Of a stretch of 64,000 bases of DNA, positions 52,166 to 60,113 are shown piece after piece; position 1 is the first letter of the stretch, and each line of letters begins with the position of its first letter. Source of the stretch: Brevibacillus brevis NBRC 100599 (lineage in GTDB: Bacteria; Bacillota; Bacilli; Brevibacillales; Brevibacillaceae); NCBI RefSeq assembly GCF_000010165.1, contig NC_012491.1:1110001-1174000 (forward strand), written 5' to 3'. The notes below the pieces were generated by a model that did not search any database, was not told the DNA's origin, and worked only from the letters and a program-made list of their open reading frames with translations. A program made the position numbers and the translations under genes.

Positions 52166-53098
52166 ATGTTACCGTACATCGGAAGTGGCGCGTACTGCTA
52201 CGCAAATTCTTCAGCTATGCTTTTGGAGACAATTGGGGAGAAGGTATCGCCTGCTGTACTTGAAGTACTCTCTGGCGTAGGTATCGGGGCGATGTGGCAT
52301 GAGGAGCAGAAAGTCATTTATTTCGGACAAGAGATTCCAGATCGTGGTGTAAGTCATGCGTTGGAGCTACTAGGATTTCGCTGGACGGAAAAGTCAGCGG
52401 ATGCTGAGGGAGAGCCACCATTGGAAGAATTACGGCGTGATGTGGAGCATGGGCCCGTTTTGCTCGGACCACTTGATATGGGCTATTTGACGTATAATCC
52501 CAATGCTGCTTATTTGGGAGGTGCTGACCATTTTGTTCTCGCGTACAGGATGGATGAGCGAGAAATCTACCTGCATGATCCGGCAGGATTTCCTTTTGTG
52601 AGCTTGCCATTGTCCCAGTTTGTCTTGGCATGGAAAGCCGAAAAAATCTTCGATCGCCTCTTTTCTTATCACTACTGGACAGCACCGAAGCGTGTAGGCA
52701 GTCCGTCAGAGGAGGAACAAGCTGCGAATGCCCTTCGTTTATTCCAAGGGATTTATCAGGAAAGTGCATCGGCAAAACCAAACGCTTCGGTCTTATACGG
52801 AAAGGAAGCGATCTTGCGGGTAGTGAAACGGATCGAAGAGGAGGGCGGGCTCTCCCCAGCAGAAACTGGTCATCTCTCCTATTTTGCTTTCCAATTAGGG
52901 GCGAGGCGAGCCATGGATTTCGCTGTGTTTTTCTCGAAGCATGCGCCAGAGCTTGCAGCAATTAAAGAGAGGCAGGCGAAGCAATTTGGACGTTGTCACA
53001 CACTGATCGTGGAAAAGAATGAGCAGGAGCTAGCGAATGCTATGCGCGTATTGGCAGACATCGAAGAAGAATTTCGCCAGGTGCTTTGCGCCAAATAA
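52166..53098 (+). CDS. BtrH N-terminal domain-like protein
   Basis: 310 aa. The start YIGSGAYCYANSSAMLLETI resembles BtrH-type and peptidase C39-like papain folds, with Cys at about residue 9 as nucleophile. His in LGGADHFVLAYRM and Asp in YLHDPAGFPF would complete the site. BtrH transfers an acyl side chain in butirosin synthesis; most relatives are uncharacterised. The C-terminal third is helical. AGAGGGAGA lies before ATG 52166. Confidence 0.7.
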   Translation: MLPYIGSGAYCYANSSAMLLETIGEKVSPAVLEVLSGVGIGAMWHEEQKVIYFGQEIPDRGVSHALELLGFRWTEKSADAEGEPPLEELRRDVEHGPVLLGPLDMGYLTYNPNAAYLGGADHFVLAYRMDEREIYLHDPAGFPFVSLPLSQFVLAWKAEKIFDRLFSYHYWTAPKRVGSPSEEEQAANALRLFQGIYQESASAKPNASVLYGKEAILRVVKRIEEEGGLSPAETGHLSYFAFQLGARRAMDFAVFFSKHAPELAAIKERQAKQFGRCHTLIVEKNEQELANAMRVLADIEEEFRQVLCAK

Positions 53099-53105
53099 AA
53101 TCGTT

Positions 53106-53145
53106 CCCCCAAGTGAGTAAGCAACGCTCATTGGGGGTTTTTCTT
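53106..53145 (+). terminator. terminator after the BtrH-like gene
   Basis: CCCCCAAGTGAG/GCTCATTGGGGG hairpin followed by TTTTTCTTTC. Confidence 0.87.
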
Positions 53146-53289
53146 TCGTTTGAATATTATTACTTTTTTATGATTCATGACAATCTCATCCCGAATGTGT
53201 TACCTTGTTATTCATTAGTCCGCGTAAAAGAGACAAAGTCCATTCCGTGTGGACGTGATTTATTAATACTTAACGGAGGTTCAATATTA

Positions 53290-54456
53290 ATGAAAAATCT
53301 AGGTTTACTACCCAAAATCCTTGTCGCCATTGTCCTTGGGGTCGGGATTGGCTCTATTTCGCCGATTTGGGTCGTGAAAGGATTGGCTACATTTAGTGGC
53401 CTGTTTGGAAATTTCCTCGGATTTGCGATTCCGTTGATTATCATTGGATTTATCGCGCCAGGCATCGGTGAGCTGGGCAAAGGGGCAGGGCGGTTGCTTG
53501 GGGTAACCACAGGGGTTGCTTACCTCTCGACGATCCTTGCAGGAACGCTTGCTTATTGGGTCAGTGTGAGTATTTTTCCACACATTCTTGAGGTAGGTGG
53601 GCTGGTGAATCAGTATGCCAACCCGGAGGAAGCACTGGTGAAGCCATTCTTTACCGTGGACATGCCGCCGATTGTAGGTGTGATGACAGCATTGTTGCTC
53701 GCCTTTACCCTTGGTCTTGGAGCGACTGTCATCAAAGGGAATGCCTTGCAAAATGTGATGGTAGACTTGAGAGATATCGTCGAGAAGCTGATCGCTTCCG
53801 TCATTATCCCGTTGCTTCCCTTACATATTCTATCTGTATTTTCCAATCTGACCTATGGTGGACAAGTCACCATGATTTTGTCCGTATTCGTGAAAGTTTT
53901 CGTCATGATTATCGTCTTGCATCTATTCTATTTGTTCGTGCAGTACATGATAGCAGGCCAGATGGGACGCAAAAACCCATTCACGCTGATAAAAAATATG
54001 CTTCCCGCTTACTTCACAGCGATTGGAACACAATCATCTGCGGCCACCATTCCTGTGACACTCAATCAGACCAAGAAAAACGGTGTGAGCGAAAAAATCG
54101 CGGACTTCGTCGTTCCACTCTGTGCAACGATCCATCTTTCCGGAAGCACGATTACGCTTGTCAGTTGTTCCATGGCAGTCATGATGCTAAATGACATGAC
54201 GACATCCTTTAGTATGATGTTTCCATTTATCTTGATGCTGGGCGTAACAATGATCGCCGCACCAGGTGTGCCGGGCGGGGCTGTGATGGCAGCACTCGGA
54301 TTGATGGAGACCATGCTTGGATTTACTACCACATTGACTTCGTTGATGATTGCTCTGTACATCGCGCAGGATAGCTTTGGTACCGCTTGTAACGTAACGG
54401 GTGACGGTGCGATTGCAGTGATTACGGATCGATTGAGTGAGGAAAAGGCAGCTTAA
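53290..54456 (+). CDS. dicarboxylate/amino acid:cation symporter (DAACS family)
   Basis: 388 aa with about eight transmembrane helices and two re-entrant loops. The family serine-rich loop is in YFTAIGTQSSAATIPVTLNQ; the cation/substrate segments HLSGSTITLVSC and APGVPGGAVMAAL are present. It would import a dicarboxylate, glutamate, aspartate or serine with Na+ or H+. GGAGG lies before ATG 53290; upstream in-frame starts lack a site and overlap a terminator. Confidence 0.9.
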   Translation: MKNLGLLPKILVAIVLGVGIGSISPIWVVKGLATFSGLFGNFLGFAIPLIIIGFIAPGIGELGKGAGRLLGVTTGVAYLSTILAGTLAYWVSVSIFPHILEVGGLVNQYANPEEALVKPFFTVDMPPIVGVMTALLLAFTLGLGATVIKGNALQNVMVDLRDIVEKLIASVIIPLLPLHILSVFSNLTYGGQVTMILSVFVKVFVMIIVLHLFYLFVQYMIAGQMGRKNPFTLIKNMLPAYFTAIGTQSSAATIPVTLNQTKKNGVSEKIADFVVPLCATIHLSGSTITLVSCSMAVMMLNDMTTSFSMMFPFILMLGVTMIAAPGVPGGAVMAALGLMETMLGFTTTLTSLMIALYIAQDSFGTACNVTGDGAIAVITDRLSEEKAA

Positions 54457-54608
54457 AATCGGCTGGAAAGATGAATGGGAAAATAGTCCCGTCTTTACGT
54501 GAGGATTTTGCCACTTAAATTCCCCCGTTTCCAATTAGTGAGAATTATATTATCATTGGGTATAATTCCATCATTCTACTTTTTGCGAAAAGGGGAATAC
54601 ATAACGCA

Positions 54609-55070
54609 ATGTTTAACGAACGGAAAGCGTTACAAATGACATTGCAGGCCATGCTAGAGCAGCGTATGGCACTGCGTCGACAGTATGTCGATCAGGACAA
54701 GCAGTTGGGAGCTGACATCAAGCAGCTTTTGAGCCGCATTCGCGAGCTGGATAACGAAGTCGGGATCGGAGACGAAGAAAATCCAGACGATGTAGCTATA
54801 TCAACAGAGGAATTTTCAGATGACTTGATGAAGCGAATGAAAGTGAGAAAGGCGCACATTCGTCATGATTATGTGGAAGTTGCGAAGCACATCGAAAACC
54901 TGTTACGGGAAGCAATGTCTCCAATGTCATTGGCTGATCTCTGCTCCGTGTTGAAAGCACGGCACCAGGTAGAGTTTGCTAGTCCCTACATTGGTGTACA
55001 GAAGTCATTAAAGTATTTGCCCCAAGTAAAAGTAGAAAAGGACGGGCGGAAACTGATTTTTTCACTCTAG
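54609..55070 (+). CDS. Rok-like winged-helix DNA-binding protein
   Basis: 153 aa. The start MFNERKALQMTLQAMLEQRM resembles the N-terminus of B. subtilis Rok (MFNEREALRLRLEQL). A coiled coil to about 50 is followed by an acidic linker (IGDEENPDD). The C-terminal winged helix spans about 90-150 (LLREAMSPMSLADLCSVLKA, YIGVQKSLKYLPQVKV). Rok is a nucleoid-associated silencer of AT-rich foreign DNA and comK. Homology is judged by eye. AAAAGGGGA precedes the ATG. Confidence 0.65.
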   Translation: MFNERKALQMTLQAMLEQRMALRRQYVDQDKQLGADIKQLLSRIRELDNEVGIGDEENPDDVAISTEEFSDDLMKRMKVRKAHIRHDYVEVAKHIENLLREAMSPMSLADLCSVLKARHQVEFASPYIGVQKSLKYLPQVKVEKDGRKLIFSL

Positions 55071-55121
55071 CTCTAGGTAACTAGGGGGCAAAAGGCAGTT
55101 TCACGGGAAGACCCAAAAAGA

Positions 55122-55148
55122 GGCGATGTGCCTATGCACAATCGCCTT
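55122..55148. terminator. bidirectional terminator between Rok-like and Dps genes
   Basis: AGGCGAT-GTGC/GCAC-ATCGCCT with CTTTTT on the minus strand and TTTTGG on the plus strand. Confidence 0.8.
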
Positions 55149-55171
55149 TTGGTGTCTATTGATTTACATGC

Positions 55172-55609
55172 TTATTGTAAGAAGGACTTGAGCATCCAAA
55201 TGTGTTTTTCCAGGCTGCTACGGATTCCCAACAGCATATCGGCTGTCCCTTCATCGTCGGCTTGGTCTGCCGTTTCCATAGCTAGCTTCAGTTCATCTAC
55301 GAGAATGGAGAAGTCTCTCGCGATCGTTTCTACCATTTGCTCAGCTGTTTCGGTTCCTTCTGCTTCAGTGATGCTTGCTGTGTTCAGACATGCAGCCAAA
55401 GTCGCTACAGGCTTTCCACCGATGGAGAGGACTCGTTCAGCGAGGGTATCGAGATTCGCTGCTGCTTCGTTATACAATTCCTCAAATTTTGCGTGGAGTG
55501 TGAAGAAGTGCGGTCCTTTTACATTCCAGTGAAAATTGTGTAGTTTCGTATAGAGGACTGTCCAGTTCGCCACCTGTTTATTTAGAACGCTGTAGAGTGT
55601 GTTTTCCAT
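55172..55609 (-). CDS. dps: Dps/MrgA-family ferritin-like DNA-protecting protein
   Basis: 145 aa, the usual Dps length. The ferroxidase-site residues are in LHNFHWNVKGPHFFTLHAKF then EELY, with His, Asp/Glu and the partner helix TLAERVLSIGGKP. It forms a 12-mer that stores iron and protects DNA from peroxide. A PerR box and strong promoter precede it, as for mrgA. GGAGAG precedes the ATG. Confidence 0.93.
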   Translation of the reverse strand: MENTLYSVLNKQVANWTVLYTKLHNFHWNVKGPHFFTLHAKFEELYNEAAANLDTLAERVLSIGGKPVATLAACLNTASITEAEGTETAEQMVETIARDFSILVDELKLAMETADQADDEGTADMLLGIRSSLEKHIWMLKSFLQ

Positions 55610-55626
55610 CGAGAATCTCTCCTTAT

Positions 55627-55641
55627 TTATAATTATTATTT
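55627..55641. promoter_or_regulatory. PerR box of dps
   Basis: TTATAATTATTATTT, two mismatches from TTATAATNATTATAA, between the dps -10 and its ribosome site. Peroxide induction is predicted. Confidence 0.75.
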
Positions 55642-55651
55642 GTTTAAACTT

Positions 55652-55679
55652 ATTATAAACTAATAGGGATTATTGTCAA
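55652..55679 (-). promoter_or_regulatory. SigmaA promoter of dps
   Basis: Minus strand: -35 TTGACA (55674-55679), 16-bp spacer, -10 TATAAT (55652-55657). Confidence 0.85.
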
Positions 55680-55696
55680 CACCCGGGAGGAAATTT

Positions 55697-56329
55697 ATGC
55701 AGCAGCTGCGTATCGGTGCGGTTATTTTAGCGGGCGGAAAGAGCAGCAGAATGGGCTCGCCAAAGCAAAAATTGCCGTGGAGGGACGGAACCTTTTTAAC
55801 AGAACTGATAAAGGAAGTACAGGCGGTTGGCTTGTCTTGCTTCATTGTAACGAACGATTTTTCGGGCACTCAAGTGACACAAAAGGAACAAATTGATGAA
55901 CAGCCCGTCATAATCACACCTGATCTGGTACCATCCTGCGGTCCTGTAAGTGGGCTGGTTACTGCTTTTCGCGTAAGTTCAGAGGATGCTTTGCTGGTGT
56001 TGTCCTGCGACCTGCCTTTTATGGATCGTGTACAAATAGCCAAACTTATCGAATTTGCCAGGGAGAGTAACGATTGGGATGTGATTGTCGCCCAATCAGA
56101 GGGACGAATCCACCCATTATGTGCAGTGTACCATCGGAGAACACAGAGAAATTGGGAGCAGGCGCTATTGAATGGACAGCGAAGAGTGATGCGGACTTTA
56201 GATGAACTGCGTGTGTTGCCCTTGCCTGATGAATGGTTGGACCCTTGGGCTGTATTTAATGTCAACACACCTGAAGAATACGAACAGGCAAAAAGTGAAG
56301 AAAAACGCAGAAAGACAGGACATGCTTGA
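55697..56329 (+). CDS. mobA: molybdenum cofactor guanylyltransferase MobA
   Basis: 210 aa. GTP-binding motif ILAGGKSSRMGSPKQKLPW at about 9-27, then LSCDLPFMD and the C-terminal NVNTPEEY. MobA attaches GMP to molybdopterin to give the guanine dinucleotide form used by formate dehydrogenase-type enzymes. GGGAGG precedes ATG 55697. It opens the molybdenum/formate block; its promoter region is shared with divergent dps. Confidence 0.94.
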   Translation: MQQLRIGAVILAGGKSSRMGSPKQKLPWRDGTFLTELIKEVQAVGLSCFIVTNDFSGTQVTQKEQIDEQPVIITPDLVPSCGPVSGLVTAFRVSSEDALLVLSCDLPFMDRVQIAKLIEFARESNDWDVIVAQSEGRIHPLCAVYHRRTQRNWEQALLNGQRRVMRTLDELRVLPLPDEWLDPWAVFNVNTPEEYEQAKSEEKRRKTGHA

Positions 56330-56348
56330 GACGTGTCCTGTTTTTTGT
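56315..56348 (+). terminator. terminator of mobA
   Basis: ACAGGACATG/GTGTCCTGT hairpin followed by TTTTTG, overlapping the gene end. Confidence 0.83.
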
Positions 56349-56446
56349 TTGGAAAAAAGGGGCTTTTCATAGAGGGCTATCATACAAGCGTTTCTCTGGA
56401 CAAACCGTATGAATAGTAGTGATGGCGAATGAAAGGAGGGAGCGCA

Positions 56447-56932
56447 ATGACAAGAAAGTGCAAAGAACAGGGCAAACACCACGGTCACCACTGTTGTTGC
56501 AAAAAACCCGACAAACACGATCACCACGGCTGCTGCAAAAAACACGACAAGCATCACGACCATCATGGCTGCTGCAAAAAACACGACAAGCATCACGACC
56601 ATCATGGCTGCTGCAAAAAACACGACAAGCATCACGACCACCATTGCTGCTGCAAAAAACACGACAAATATCACGACCACCACTGTTGCTGCAAGAAACA
56701 TGACGATTACTCCGTGCCCCACTGCTGCAAAAAGCATGAAAATTGTCACGATCACTGCTGTTGCTGTAAACACCATGATTGCAAATGCTTTGAAAAACAT
56801 GACCATCACTGTTGCAGGAAGTATGAAATAGATGATGAAGACGAAGAAGAGGATGACGACGAAGACGAAGACGAAGATGATGACGACCACCACTGCAAGC
56901 ATCACAGTAAGAAGCATTGCTGCTGCAAATAA
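56447..56932 (+). CDS. His/Cys-rich tandem-repeat protein
   Basis: 161 aa, made almost wholly of His, Cys, Lys and Asp. Four copies of a 13-residue unit (GCCKKHDKHHDHH-like) are followed by diverged units and a run of about 20 acidic residues (DDEDEEEDDDEDEDEDDDD), then CKHHSKKHCCCK. There is no signal peptide or membrane segment. AAAGGAGGG precedes ATG 56447. High-capacity metal binding is expected from composition. The place between mobA and fdhD suggests a metal link, but spore-coat or storage roles are equally open. Confidence 0.8.
   Translation: MTRKCKEQGKHHGHHCCCKKPDKHDHHGCCKKHDKHHDHHGCCKKHDKHHDHHGCCKKHDKHHDHHCCCKKHDKYHDHHCCCKKHDDYSVPHCCKKHENCHDHCCCCKHHDCKCFEKHDHHCCRKYEIDDEDEEEDDDEDEDEDDDDHHCKHHSKKHCCCK
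56528..56683 (+). repeat. four tandem 39-bp coding repeats
   Basis: Units begin at 56528, 56567, 56606 and 56645. The first two are identical, the third has one change and the fourth a few. The period of 39 keeps the reading frame of the His/Cys-rich gene. Recent tandem expansion is likely. Confidence 0.9.
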
Positions 56933-56955
56933 CAGATTCCCACGTACAAAGAACA

Positions 56956-56984
56956 AAAGCCCGAGAGGTTAACTCGGGCTTTGA
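56956..56984. terminator. terminator between the His/Cys-rich gene and fdhD
   Basis: AAAGCCCGAG/CTCGGGCTTT perfect 10-bp stem. The T tail is short on the plus strand (TTTG); on the minus strand it is TTTTG. Confidence 0.65.
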
Positions 56985-57024
56985 GATTACCAACAGCCTG
57001 TCCCGCTTTTGCTTGATTCCTCCT

Positions 57025-57822
57025 TTAAGATAGGAGGATTCTCTCTGCTTGTGTATACACGTTCATTTTATCATTGCGGATAAAACCTACTGCGGTGAGC
57101 TTCAGCTCATCTGCCAATTGAAGGGCGAGGTCAGTTGGAGCGGACTTGGACAAAATGATGCCAGCACCAATCTTGGCAGCCTTGAGCAGCACTTCAGACG
57201 AGATGCGTCCACTAAAGACAAGAATTTTGTCCGTCGTGGAAATGTTATCTCGCAAGCATTTCCCATAGATCTTGTCGAGAGCATTGTGACGCCCGATATC
57301 GGAGAACTGAAGCAAAACTTCATCCGGTGTACAAAGGGCTGCATTGTGTACGCCACCTGTTTGGCGGTGGATCTCAGACGACGCTTGCAATTCCTTCATC
57401 AGGCGCATGCATTGAGCAGGGGTGACAGTTGTTGTGCTTTCTACGGGCTTTGCTGTGCGCGCATCGCTAAAAAAGTAAAAGGATTGTCTGCTTTTTCCGC
57501 AGCAGGAAGTAATTCTGCGTTTAGAGTAAAAGCTCTGCGACAAAATCGTTTCTTTATGCAAATCAACGTAAGCAAACCCTTGGGTCTCATTAATCGTAAG
57601 CTGTTTGATTTCCGAGTAGCCCTTGATGACGCCTTCGGCTGCGAGAAAACCGATGACCATTTCTTCCAGGTCGGCCGGGGTGCATACGATTGTAGCGAAT
57701 TCCTCATCATTGAGGAAAATAGTGAGGGGGTACTCTGTAACGATGTCGTCGTCTTCCCAGCCATGTTGTTCAGCAGAAATTTTCAACACGGGCAATCGAG
57801 TAGTGATGGTTAGCTCAGACAT
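57025..57822 (-). CDS. fdhD: formate dehydrogenase accessory sulfurtransferase FdhD
   Basis: 265 aa. FdhD passes sulfur to the molybdenum cofactor of formate dehydrogenase. Sulfur-carrying cysteines are C107 and C108 in RITSCCGKSR, adjacent rather than CxxC. Cofactor-binding segments TGGVHNAALC and DIGRHNALDKIYG, and SGRISSEVLLKAAKIG, are conserved. AGGAGG precedes the ATG. It is divergent from the MFS and formate dehydrogenase genes. Confidence 0.94.
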   Translation of the reverse strand: MSELTITTRLPVLKISAEQHGWEDDDIVTEYPLTIFLNDEEFATIVCTPADLEEMVIGFLAAEGVIKGYSEIKQLTINETQGFAYVDLHKETILSQSFYSKRRITSCCGKSRQSFYFFSDARTAKPVESTTTVTPAQCMRLMKELQASSEIHRQTGGVHNAALCTPDEVLLQFSDIGRHNALDKIYGKCLRDNISTTDKILVFSGRISSEVLLKAAKIGAGIILSKSAPTDLALQLADELKLTAVGFIRNDKMNVYTQAERILLS

Positions 57823-57969
57823 ACGGGCCTCCTTTTTGTCGAAATTATGAAGTTTTCATGGCTATTTTGTGAGGAAAATATTGTCGAGTGAACGCTTACA
57901 TGGTAGTATACTATGTGAGATGAAAAGTGTCATAAAATTTTCGTCTTTCCATGTATTCATAGCGTAAGG

Positions 57970-58166
57970 ACAGATTGACACGGAGCAGCGAACCTGCCAC
58001 CGATTATTTTGTAGCCTTGCAGCGAATTACATAGTGAACACAATGCTTGTTGATGCTGATGTAGCGTTCCTGCTGATGATTAACTGCTGTGTTTCATCGT
58101 AGCTCTTGTTTCCATTTATTAGGAGACCTGGGTGAGTCGGTGAAATCAGCAGTTTTTCTTTTTTTC
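57970..58166 (+). ncRNA. candidate structured leader RNA A, upstream of the MFS gene
   Basis: Hairpin 1: GCAG-CGAAC-CTGC (57985-57997), flanked by CGG/CCG. Hairpin 2: GTAG-CGTTC-CTGC (58061-58073). The two loops are complementary (GAAC/GTTC). A terminator follows: AACTGCTG (58082-58089) with CAGCAGTT (58147-58154) and a T-rich run to 58166. A matching element with exchanged loops lies before the formate dehydrogenase gene. I cannot assign it to a known riboswitch family. Confidence 0.65.
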
Positions 58167-58225
58167 GAGAAGGCTGCTGATGGATCCACAGTATGCTAAA
58201 GACCACTACAAAGGAGATGAATGAT

Positions 58226-59500
58226 TTGGAACAAAAAGTGAAAAACCGCTGGCTCATCGCGTTGGCTGCGGTAGGCATCCACATCTCGATTGGGTCGGTA
58301 TACGCCTGGAGTGTATTCACCAAGCCAATTACCGAGCAGTTTGGCTGGGACTTGCCAGACGTTCAATTTACGTTCAGTATTGCGATCTTGTTTTTGGGAC
58401 TGTCTGCTGCCTTTCTCGGTCATTATGTCGAAAAGCACGGCCCGCGTAAAGCTGGTATTCTCGCATCTATCTTTTTCGGAATAGGAACTGTCGGGGCTGG
58501 CTTGGCGATTCAATTGAGCAGCTTGCCTCTGCTGTACTTATGTTATGGAGTGCTGGGTGGTATCGGACTTGGTGTAGGCTATATTACGCCAGTATCGACC
58601 CTAGTCAAATGGTTTCCGGATCGCCGTGGTTTAGCAACGGGACTTGCCATTATGGGCTTCGGCTTTGCTTCCATGATTGCCAGTCCGATTATGAACGCTT
58701 TGATTGCCAATGTAGGAATCGCGAACACCTTTTATATTTTGGGCATTATTTATTTTGTTGTGATGTTGGCTTCGGCTCAATATTTAGCTCCACCTCCAAA
58801 AGGCTGGGTGCCGGCTGGATTTTCCGCTGAGGGAACAGTTGGCAGCAAGCAAATCAAAAAAGATTTGTGCCAATTGACTGCCAACGAAGCGATCAAGACA
58901 CGCCGTTTTTACCTGCTATGGCTGATGCTGTTTATCAATGTGACATGTGGAATCGCTGTTATTTCGGTAGCATCGCCGATGGCGCAAGAAATGGTAGGGA
59001 TGTCTGTCGGAACAGCAGCTCTGATGGTAGGGCTAAACGGTTTGTTCAACGGTGGGGGACGAATCGGCTGGGCGTCTCTGTCTGATTTCATTGGACGACC
59101 AAATACGTACACAGCTTTCTTTGCTATCCAAATGGTACTGTTCTTCCTGTTGCCGAATTTGTCCAATCCGATCCTGTTCATGGTTGCGATGTTCATCATT
59201 ATGACCTGTTACGGCGGTGGCTTTGCATCCATTCCGGCTTACATTGGTGACTTGTTTGGGACGAAGCAATTGGGCGCGATTCACGGCTATATTCTGACAG
59301 CATGGGCTGCTGCCGGCTTGGCAGGACCGATCTTTGCAGCATGGGTTCGCAAGACGACAGAAAGCTATACAGGAACGATGAGTGTTTTCGCAGGAATGTT
59401 CGTTGTCGCTCTGGTGATCTCGCTATTAGTCCGTCTGGATATCAAAAAACTGAAGGAAGAAGCCATACAAAGAGAAAAGTCTGTTGAATTGGCTAGTTAA
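58226..59500 (+). CDS. MFS transporter, oxalate/formate antiporter-like (OFA family)
   Basis: 424 aa with twelve transmembrane helices. OFA-type features: GSVYAWSVFTKPITEQFGW near the start, ITPVSTLVKWFPDRRGLATG in the loop 4-5 region and YGGGFASIPAYIGDLFGTKQ in helix 9-10. Formate or oxalate exchange fits the neighbouring formate dehydrogenase. TTG 58226 is the probable start because AAGGAG lies 9 bases upstream; ATG 58217 directly abuts that site. Confidence 0.87.
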   Translation: MEQKVKNRWLIALAAVGIHISIGSVYAWSVFTKPITEQFGWDLPDVQFTFSIAILFLGLSAAFLGHYVEKHGPRKAGILASIFFGIGTVGAGLAIQLSSLPLLYLCYGVLGGIGLGVGYITPVSTLVKWFPDRRGLATGLAIMGFGFASMIASPIMNALIANVGIANTFYILGIIYFVVMLASAQYLAPPPKGWVPAGFSAEGTVGSKQIKKDLCQLTANEAIKTRRFYLLWLMLFINVTCGIAVISVASPMAQEMVGMSVGTAALMVGLNGLFNGGGRIGWASLSDFIGRPNTYTAFFAIQMVLFFLLPNLSNPILFMVAMFIIMTCYGGGFASIPAYIGDLFGTKQLGAIHGYILTAWAAAGLAGPIFAAWVRKTTESYTGTMSVFAGMFVVALVISLLVRLDIKKLKEEAIQREKSVELAS

Positions 59501-59553
59501 TCAATGGTAAAGTTTAAGAAGAGAATGATTTGAAGTAAAGGTGATTTTCCTCG

Positions 59554-59919
59554 ATGAATAAGTTCGAAGCAGAATTCAGTAATTTGGTCAGGGCTTTCCG
59601 AAAGCGCCATATGGGAAAGGGACCGAGCAAGATCAGCACCACGTTCTGCAAGAACTGGGCGATCTGCGAGATGGAAGGCAACCTTTCTCCGGTGGAAAAG
59701 TTCATCGCCACTTCGGAAGACGGAAAGCAGACATTACGAGCTGCCCGAACCGAAATGGTCAAAGAGATCTATCGGAAACACCAGCCAGTTGACATGGAAG
59801 CGTTTCTTGGAGCAAAACTCGTTGATCTATTCGTCGATATTGACATTGAACGGGATTTTGGAATGTCGATCTTTGTTTTTGATCAAGACATCGAAAAGAA
59901 AATGAAAAACGAACCGTAA
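59554..59919 (+). CDS. DUF2294/MpsC-family protein
   Basis: 121 aa, family PF10057 (DUF2294, also named MpsC). Visible: VRAFRKRHMGKGPSKISTTF, LSPVEKFIA, TLRAARTEMVKEIYR. Genes of this family are often next to formate dehydrogenase genes in Bacillales. The function is not settled. AAAGGTGA precedes the ATG. Its stop codon lies in the base stem of leader RNA B. Confidence 0.82.
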   Translation: MNKFEAEFSNLVRAFRKRHMGKGPSKISTTFCKNWAICEMEGNLSPVEKFIATSEDGKQTLRAARTEMVKEIYRKHQPVDMEAFLGAKLVDLFVDIDIERDFGMSIFVFDQDIEKKMKNEP

Positions 59920-60077
59920 GTCTAAACGAAGCAGCGTTCCTGTTCACCGGCTTAGACGTAACGGAATTCGCGAAAGCAAACACGAAGTTGAGACTAGGTA
60001 GCGAACCTGCCGCAGACAACCACCGTGAACACGCTCTTTTCCTATAGGACAAGGGACGGTTTCATGGTGGTTTTTTC
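59912..60077 (+). ncRNA. candidate structured leader RNA B, upstream of the formate dehydrogenase gene
   Basis: Base stem CCGT-AA-GTCTAA (59914-59925) pairs with TTAGAC-GTA-ACGG (59953-59964). It encloses hairpin 1, GCAG-CGTTC-CTGT (59931-59943). Hairpin 2: GGTAG-CGAAC-CTGCC (59997-60011). A terminator follows: AACCACC (60018-60024) with GGTGGTT (60066-60072) and TTTT. Compared with leader A the loops CGAAC and CGTTC have swapped places while staying complementary. Confidence 0.68.
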
Positions 60078-60113
60078 GTCTCAATGGAGTTTATTAGAGG
60101 GGAGATAAAAGAA

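Noticed and set aside
54470..54520. Possible terminator after the dicarboxylate symporter
   Set aside because: Only an imperfect stem around GGGA/TCCC with no T run; not convincing.
56528..56683. Regular 39-bp repeats resembling a CRISPR or satellite array
   Set aside because: There are no unique spacers; the repeats are in frame within the His/Cys-rich gene and encode the 13-residue protein unit.
57970..60077. Labelling the two leader RNAs as molybdenum cofactor riboswitches
   Set aside because: The gene context would fit, but I do not see the conserved Moco core as I remember it, and the exchanged kissing loops are not a feature I know for that class. A covariance-model search is needed before naming.
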